Under the pieces are notes generated by a model that was not told the DNA's origin, ran no database searches, and saw only the letters and a list, made by a program, of their open reading frames with translations. Positions 59,806 through 64,000 of a stretch of 64,000 nucleotides of DNA are shown here, piece by piece. How positions within the stretch are numbered: position 1 is the first letter of the stretch; every line of letters starts with the position of its first letter. The translations under genes and the position numbers were made by a program. The stretch comes from Porphyromonadaceae bacterium. Lineage in GTDB: Bacteria; Bacteroidota; Bacteroidia; Bacteroidales; Dysgonomonadaceae. The stretch spans positions 1 to 64,000 of the forward strand of contig JAJFTO010000017.1 of NCBI GenBank assembly GCA_021372865.1. The letters run 5' to 3'.

Positions 59806-61197
59806 ATGAAACAATATCTGATCATCATCCTGATACTGGGCGTTCTCCTTTCCTGCGGCCGTCGTGGAATCGGGAGTACTGTGGGCGGAGAGCTCACCGG
59901 CGTACCTGTCGGCAGGGTATGGGATGAGCCCACACCCTACAACATGGTGCTCGTGACCCGCGGCTCCATCACCATGGGTCCCGGAGAGACCGACTCACTC
60001 TGGGGTATCACCATCCCCACCCGCGGCATATCGGTCGACAACTTTTGGATGGACGAAACTGAAATCACCAACTCGCAGTACAAACAGTTTGTCTACTGGG
60101 TGCGCGACTCCATCATCCGGGAGAGGATGGCCGACCCTCGCTACGCAGGCGACGACTTTTATAAGATCACCGAAGATGAATACGGCGACCCGATCACACC
60201 CCGCCTCAACTGGTCGGTCCCCATTCCCTGGACCCGTAACACCGAAGAGGAGGAGGCAGCCATCAACAGCCTCTACAAGACCCATCCCATCACCGGCGTG
60301 AAGATGCTCGATGCCACCCAGCTCAACTTTCGCTACGAGTGGTTCGATGAAGCCATGGCCGTCCGGAGTGAATACCGTCCCTTTCTGGAAGGCACCGCGA
60401 GCAATGCGCCGCTGATATCGAAAGATACTGCCTTCATTACCCCCGACGGACGGGTCATCAACCAGACACTCACCCGTCCCCTGAGTAGTCTTTACGATTT
60501 TGTCCACACCCACATCGTCAACATATACCCCGATACCACCTGCTGGGTGAACGATTTCCCGCAGTCCCACAACGAATATTACCTTCGCAATTACTTTTCC
60601 AATCCCGCCTATGCCCACCATCCGGTAGTGGGTGTAACCTGGGAGCAGGCTACCGCTTTCTGCGAGTGGCGTACGCTCTTCCTGCGCCGCAGTATGAACA
60701 AAGAGGGTATGCAGGTCGAACGCTACAGACTGCCTACTGAAGCCGAATGGGAACTGGCGGCACGCAATGCCAACTCCAACAACCGCTATCCGTGGGAGAG
60801 TGACGCAACCACCAGCGAGAATGGCTGTTACCAGGCAAACTTCAACCCCGGAGACGGGGCCTATGCGGCCGACAACCACCTGATCCCGGCAAAAGTCAGG
60901 AGTTTCAAACCCAACCAGTTCGGGCTCTACGATATGGCCGGAAACGCAGCCGAATGGACATCGACCTCCTACACCGCATCGGGAAATGCACTGATGAGCA
61001 ACCTGAACCCGGAATACAGTACCCGTGCCACTGCCGATGACCCCACCCTGCTGAAGCGGAAAGTAGTCAAGGGGGGATCCTGGAAGGATATCGCCACCTT
61101 TATCCGTTCTGATATGCGAGACAGCGAAGCACGCGACAAGGGACGATCCTGGATCAGCTTCCGGTGCGTGCGTACACAGACAGCCGGCAGCAGATAA
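59806..61197 (+). CDS. porK: T9SS lipoprotein PorK/GldK
   Basis: A 463-residue lipoprotein; the lipobox is VLLSC with C17. The body is a formylglycine-generating-enzyme/sulfatase-modifying-factor fold, with FWMDETEITNSQYKQFVYW, YRLPTEAEWELAARNAN and GLYDMAGNAAEWTS. The fold serves structure here; the enzyme's catalytic cysteines are not evident. With PorN it forms the large periplasmic ring attached to the outer membrane in the type IX secretion machine. The nearby heptad array ends just before its start. Confidence 0.94.
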   Translation: MKQYLIIILILGVLLSCGRRGIGSTVGGELTGVPVGRVWDEPTPYNMVLVTRGSITMGPGETDSLWGITIPTRGISVDNFWMDETEITNSQYKQFVYWVRDSIIRERMADPRYAGDDFYKITEDEYGDPITPRLNWSVPIPWTRNTEEEEAAINSLYKTHPITGVKMLDATQLNFRYEWFDEAMAVRSEYRPFLEGTASNAPLISKDTAFITPDGRVINQTLTRPLSSLYDFVHTHIVNIYPDTTCWVNDFPQSHNEYYLRNYFSNPAYAHHPVVGVTWEQATAFCEWRTLFLRRSMNKEGMQVERYRLPTEAEWELAARNANSNNRYPWESDATTSENGCYQANFNPGDGAYAADNHLIPAKVRSFKPNQFGLYDMAGNAAEWTSTSYTASGNALMSNLNPEYSTRATADDPTLLKRKVVKGGSWKDIATFIRSDMRDSEARDKGRSWISFRCVRTQTAGSR

Positions 61198-61225
61198 ATA
61201 TAAACGACCCACAACACAGATCGAT

Positions 61226-61984
61226 ATGAACGCATACAAAAGATATAAAAACAGGCTGGAACGCTTTCTTCAGACCGAAAAGGGCAAGCGGACGATCCAC
61301 TTTGCCTACAGTTTTGGCGCTGCACTGGTGATCCTGGGAGCCATGTTCAAGCTGCTTCACTTTCCCTATGGCAACGAGATGCTCTTTATCGGGATGGTCA
61401 CCGAGGTGATTGTCTTCATCCTCTCTGCATTCGATACGCCCGTACGCGATTACCCCTGGGAACAGGTTTTTCCCGCACTCGGCAACGGAAAAGCTGTTGA
61501 GCATCCCACCGATGGCTCCGACATTCTCACCCAGGCCATGAGTACGCCCCACAGTACATCATCGTCTTTTGACGGCATGCAACAATACCCCGTTTCGGAA
61601 ACTCCCGCAACTACAACATCCCACGCACCCCAAGGAACCACCGAATACAGGAGCAGCGCAGATAACCTCTCCCTTTTTTCAACCCGGGCCGACACCTACG
61701 AGAAACAGTTGGAGAGCCTGAACCGCACACTCTCCGGTCTGAACAGCCTCTATGAACTTCAGCTGAAGGAAGTCAGTAGCCAGATCAACAGCATTGAGCA
61801 GATCAACAAGGGACTCACTCGTCTTGGCACGATGTACAGCGACAGTCTGCCCGAAGGAAATGTGATTAAACGGGAAACAGAGAAAATGGCAGCACAGCTC
61901 ACAGAACTCAATGCGGCCTATGCCCGCATGCTGCAGGCCATGACGCCCAACCGGGGCAATCAGGCTTCCGCCGATCCAAAATAA
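61226..61984 (+). CDS. porL: T9SS motor protein PorL/GldL
   Basis: A 252-residue inner-membrane protein. Two helices (about 22-45, IHFAYSFGAALVILGAMFKL, and 51-72, EMLFIGMVTEVIVFILSAFD) are followed by a cytosolic part with a coiled region (about 160-250, EKQLESLNRTLSGLNSLYEL). A glutamate in the second helix (MVTEVIV) matches the residue proposed to couple proton flow to rotation with PorM. It powers T9SS and, in relatives, gliding. It lies 28 bases after porK and 12 before porM. Confidence 0.93.
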   Translation: MNAYKRYKNRLERFLQTEKGKRTIHFAYSFGAALVILGAMFKLLHFPYGNEMLFIGMVTEVIVFILSAFDTPVRDYPWEQVFPALGNGKAVEHPTDGSDILTQAMSTPHSTSSSFDGMQQYPVSETPATTTSHAPQGTTEYRSSADNLSLFSTRADTYEKQLESLNRTLSGLNSLYELQLKEVSSQINSIEQINKGLTRLGTMYSDSLPEGNVIKRETEKMAAQLTELNAAYARMLQAMTPNRGNQASADPK

Positions 61985-61996
61985 CGCATCACCGCC

Positions 61997-63547
61997 ATGG
62001 CAGTCAACAGTCCCAACTCCCCCCGTCAGAAGATGATCAACCTGATGTACCTGGTGTTCATCGCCATGCTGGCCCTCAACGTCTCAGTCGAGGTACTGGA
62101 TGGATTCAGTCTGGTGGACGACAGCCTCCACGACACCTCCAGTACCATGCAAGAGCAGAACAATCTGATCATGAATGAGCTGGAATCGTATAACAGTCAG
62201 AACCGGGAGAAGGCCGGAAGCTGGTACGATAAAGGTGTGCTGGTGCGTACAATGAGCGATTCGCTCACGCAGTATATCGCCAAGCTGAAACTGCAGATGG
62301 TAAGGCAAGCAGACGGCAAAAAAGCGGATATAGCGCATATAAAACACAAGGAAGATCTTGAAGCAGCATCGGTGGTGATGCTCTCACCCGTTGGAGGTGA
62401 AGGGAAAAAACTGAAGGAATCGCTCATTCTTTACCGTGAGACAGTGGCAGGACTGGTAACTGATTCCGCTCGAAGAAAAATTATACAGAAGAGTCTTAGT
62501 ACCGTATCCAGAACTGGGAACAAGAGCTGGGAAGCTTCCCTTTTTGATAACATGCCCCTGGCAGCTGCATTGACCCTGCTAACAAAAATCGAGAACGATG
62601 TACGATCCGCCGAAGGAGAAGCCTTGTCAAGCATTCTGAATAGCGTGGATGCGGGCGACTTCAGGATGAACAGGCTCAGTGCCCGACTGATTCCGGAATC
62701 AGATGTAGTGATTCAAGGTGGGACCTACAATGCCCGGGTCATCCTTGCAGCCGAAGACTCCACCCATCATCCCTTGCTCACCCTGAACGGCGTACTACAG
62801 CCCGCAACGGTGAATAGCGCCTTCTCCCTGCCTGCAAACAGTACCGGCACCTTCCCGTTGGAGGGATATCTGGAGATGGCCGGGAGAAGCGGCACATCTG
62901 AGCAATACCCCTTTTCGGGAAGCTACACCGTGGTGGAGCCCATGGCCACCATCGCACCCACACTGATGAATGTGCTCTATGCCGGCATCGACAATGAGAT
63001 TGCCATCTCCGTACCCGGGTTCGCGCCACAAGACATCAACGCCACCATTTCAAAAGGACAGTTGAGCCGCAGAGGCAACAAATGGTCGGTCCGCCCTGCC
63101 ACGGTGGGACAGGATGTTACGCTATCGGTTTCAGCCCGCACCGCTGGAGGTACTGTCCGACCACTCACTTCGCAACAGTTCAGGGTACGAGCGCTCCCCG
63201 ACCCCACGCCCTTTCTGGAGTATCGCGACACAAACGGCAATGTGGTCAGCCGAAAGGGTGGCAGTATCCCCAAGGCTGCACTGTTGAGCAGCGAAGGATT
63301 GAAGGCAGCCATCGACGACGGCATTCTCCACGTACCCTTTCAGGTAAGAAGCTTTCGCACGGTCTCTTTTGACTCGATGGGCAATGCCATTCCAGAAGTG
63401 TCCAATGGGAACCGCTTCTCCGACCGGCAACGCGAGCAGATCAGACGGCTTGCCCGTGGCAGTTACTTCTACATCTCCGGTGTCCGTGCTGCCGGTCCCG
63501 ATGGCACGGAGCGCGAGATCGCAGTGATGGAACTCAGAATTAATTAA
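61997..63547 (+). CDS. porM: T9SS motor protein PorM/GldM
   Basis: A 516-residue protein with one N-terminal membrane helix (about 14-34, MYLVFIAMLALNVSVEV, preceded by NSPRQKMINL) and a long periplasmic part of four domains that forms a dimeric shaft reaching the PorK/PorN ring. Near 195-225 a helical domain ends, and beta domains follow (LIPESDVVIQGGTYNARVIL, then PTLMNVLYAGIDNEI). The C-terminus LRIN fits the family. With PorL it makes the energy-transducing motor. Confidence 0.94.
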   Translation: MAVNSPNSPRQKMINLMYLVFIAMLALNVSVEVLDGFSLVDDSLHDTSSTMQEQNNLIMNELESYNSQNREKAGSWYDKGVLVRTMSDSLTQYIAKLKLQMVRQADGKKADIAHIKHKEDLEAASVVMLSPVGGEGKKLKESLILYRETVAGLVTDSARRKIIQKSLSTVSRTGNKSWEASLFDNMPLAAALTLLTKIENDVRSAEGEALSSILNSVDAGDFRMNRLSARLIPESDVVIQGGTYNARVILAAEDSTHHPLLTLNGVLQPATVNSAFSLPANSTGTFPLEGYLEMAGRSGTSEQYPFSGSYTVVEPMATIAPTLMNVLYAGIDNEIAISVPGFAPQDINATISKGQLSRRGNKWSVRPATVGQDVTLSVSARTAGGTVRPLTSQQFRVRALPDPTPFLEYRDTNGNVVSRKGGSIPKAALLSSEGLKAAIDDGILHVPFQVRSFRTVSFDSMGNAIPEVSNGNRFSDRQREQIRRLARGSYFYISGVRAAGPDGTEREIAVMELRIN

Positions 63548-63600
63548 TGAAAACGAAGCTGAAAACTAACCGTTGAAATTATCATCAACCCAACCCAAAA

Positions 63601-63628
63601 GCTGAATGCTGAACGCTGATAACTGAAA
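63601..63628 (+). repeat. Heptad repeat array before porN
   Basis: Four 7-base units (consensus GCTGAAN, last ACTGAAA) lie 4 bases before the porN ATG. A block with ACCGTTGAAATT just upstream (about 63569) recalls the blocks before the reductase and porK arrays. Confidence 0.6.
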
Positions 63629-63632
63629 AATT

Positions 63633-64000
63633 ATGACAATCCGTACAATATTCATTCTACTCCTTTTTCTGGCGCAAGTCATTGCCCTTTACCCTCAAGC
63701 CACCGCACGGGAAAGAATTGAGCAGCGACGTCAGCGTGAAAACAATCAGCAGGCGACCATCACGGCCAGCCCCGACGCAGTGCAAAACAATCAGGAAGAA
63801 GAAATCATTGCCAATGCCCGATGGTCGCGCATCATCTACCGGTACCTCGACCTCTCCCGGGAGGTCAATGCCCCACTCTATTACCAGGAAACAGCCACCG
63901 CCGGAAAAATGAACCTCTTCTCGCAGATCTTCCGGCTACTGGAAAAGGGATCGGTTACAGCCTATGAGTACCTCGACGGACGGGAAGAGTTCACGGAAGC
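63633..64000 (+). CDS. porN: T9SS protein PorN/GldN, 5' part (runs off the window)
   Basis: The first 122 codons of porN. A signal peptide (MTIRTIFILLLFLAQVIALY) is followed by a charged linker. The start of the GldN domain is visible: ARWSRIIYRYLDLSREVNAP, the YYQE and AGKMNLFSQIFRLLEKG segments, and AYEYLDGREEF. PorN binds PorK in the periplasmic ring of the T9SS. Full-length homologues have roughly 280-360 residues, so about a third is inside the window. Gene order and spacing agree with the porPKLMN cluster. Confidence 0.9.
   Translation, partial: MTIRTIFILLLFLAQVIALYPQATARERIEQRRQRENNQQATITASPDAVQNNQEEEIIANARWSRIIYRYLDLSREVNAPLYYQETATAGKMNLFSQIFRLLEKGSVTAYEYLDGREEFTE

Noticed and set aside
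59995..61239. 414-codon open frame antisense to porK
   Set aside because: porK is unmistakable on the plus strand; the antisense frame has no motif or start context.

Overview
This window looks like a chromosomal segment of a Bacteroidota species, order Bacteroidales. A Dysgonomonadaceae-like (Proteiniphilum/Petrimonas) origin is my best guess from protein character, but it cannot be proved here. Lineage signs are the Bacteroidota promoter box TAnnTTTG in front of many genes, a short primary sigma factor, a fused MurF-alanine racemase, DUF3078, DUF4834, DUF5063 and GSCFA proteins, and a type IX secretion (T9SS) core. No rRNA, tRNA, CRISPR array or prophage was seen.

Layout. 1-1350 is an AT-rich accessory edge: the start of an IS3-type transposase, the broken end of a sugar phosphate isomerase gene and an orphan ECF sigma factor. 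1352-13189 holds gdhA, trmB, a frameshifted four-helix-bundle gene, mrp, a NUDIX hydrolase, a large TPR protein paired with an outer-membrane barrel, and PBP1A. 13263-16371 (minus) is a BlaI/M56-type signalling operon ending in a decayed TPR gene. 16540-19558 (minus) holds a lipoprotein gene, serC and serA. 19789-24857 is recR, a membrane protein, a GNAT enzyme, the threonylcarbamoyl-AMP synthase, a ClC channel and fmt. 24864-36026 holds a DUF3078 protein, lemA with two TPM genes, miaA, lysA, a glycosyltransferase, an HtrA protease, rpoD and an OmpA protein. 36165-42242 (minus) is murF-alr with GSCFA, a likely small RNA, and an rRNA methyltransferase/exonuclease/DUF5063 operon.

42250-44962 is an island of three genes: a three-helix membrane protein, an intracellular-looking subtilase and a 76-residue protein resembling a stand-alone subtilisin propeptide/inhibitor, behind a structured leader. 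45112-49985 is rimP-nusA-infB, whose leader carries a terminator-like hairpin. 50188-53902 holds a Skp-like chaperone, murI, cvpA, psd, pssA and DUF4834.

53950-58560 is a run of an alpha-oxoamine synthase (CFAT/SPT type), a threonine-synthase-like enzyme that fits cysteate synthase, a short-chain reductase and a double-VOC protein: a candidate sulfonolipid (capnine) pathway. It runs directly into T9SS genes porP/sprF, porK, porL, porM and the start of porN, which leaves the window. serC/serA elsewhere in the window could supply phosphoserine for cysteate.

The least expected signal is in the spacers. Degenerate arrays with an 8-bp period lie around the four-helix-bundle gene and mrp. Arrays with a 7-bp period, preceded by a shared block, end within about 10 bp of the start codons of the reductase, porK and porN. 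A third array of tiny palindromes separates the TPR and barrel genes.
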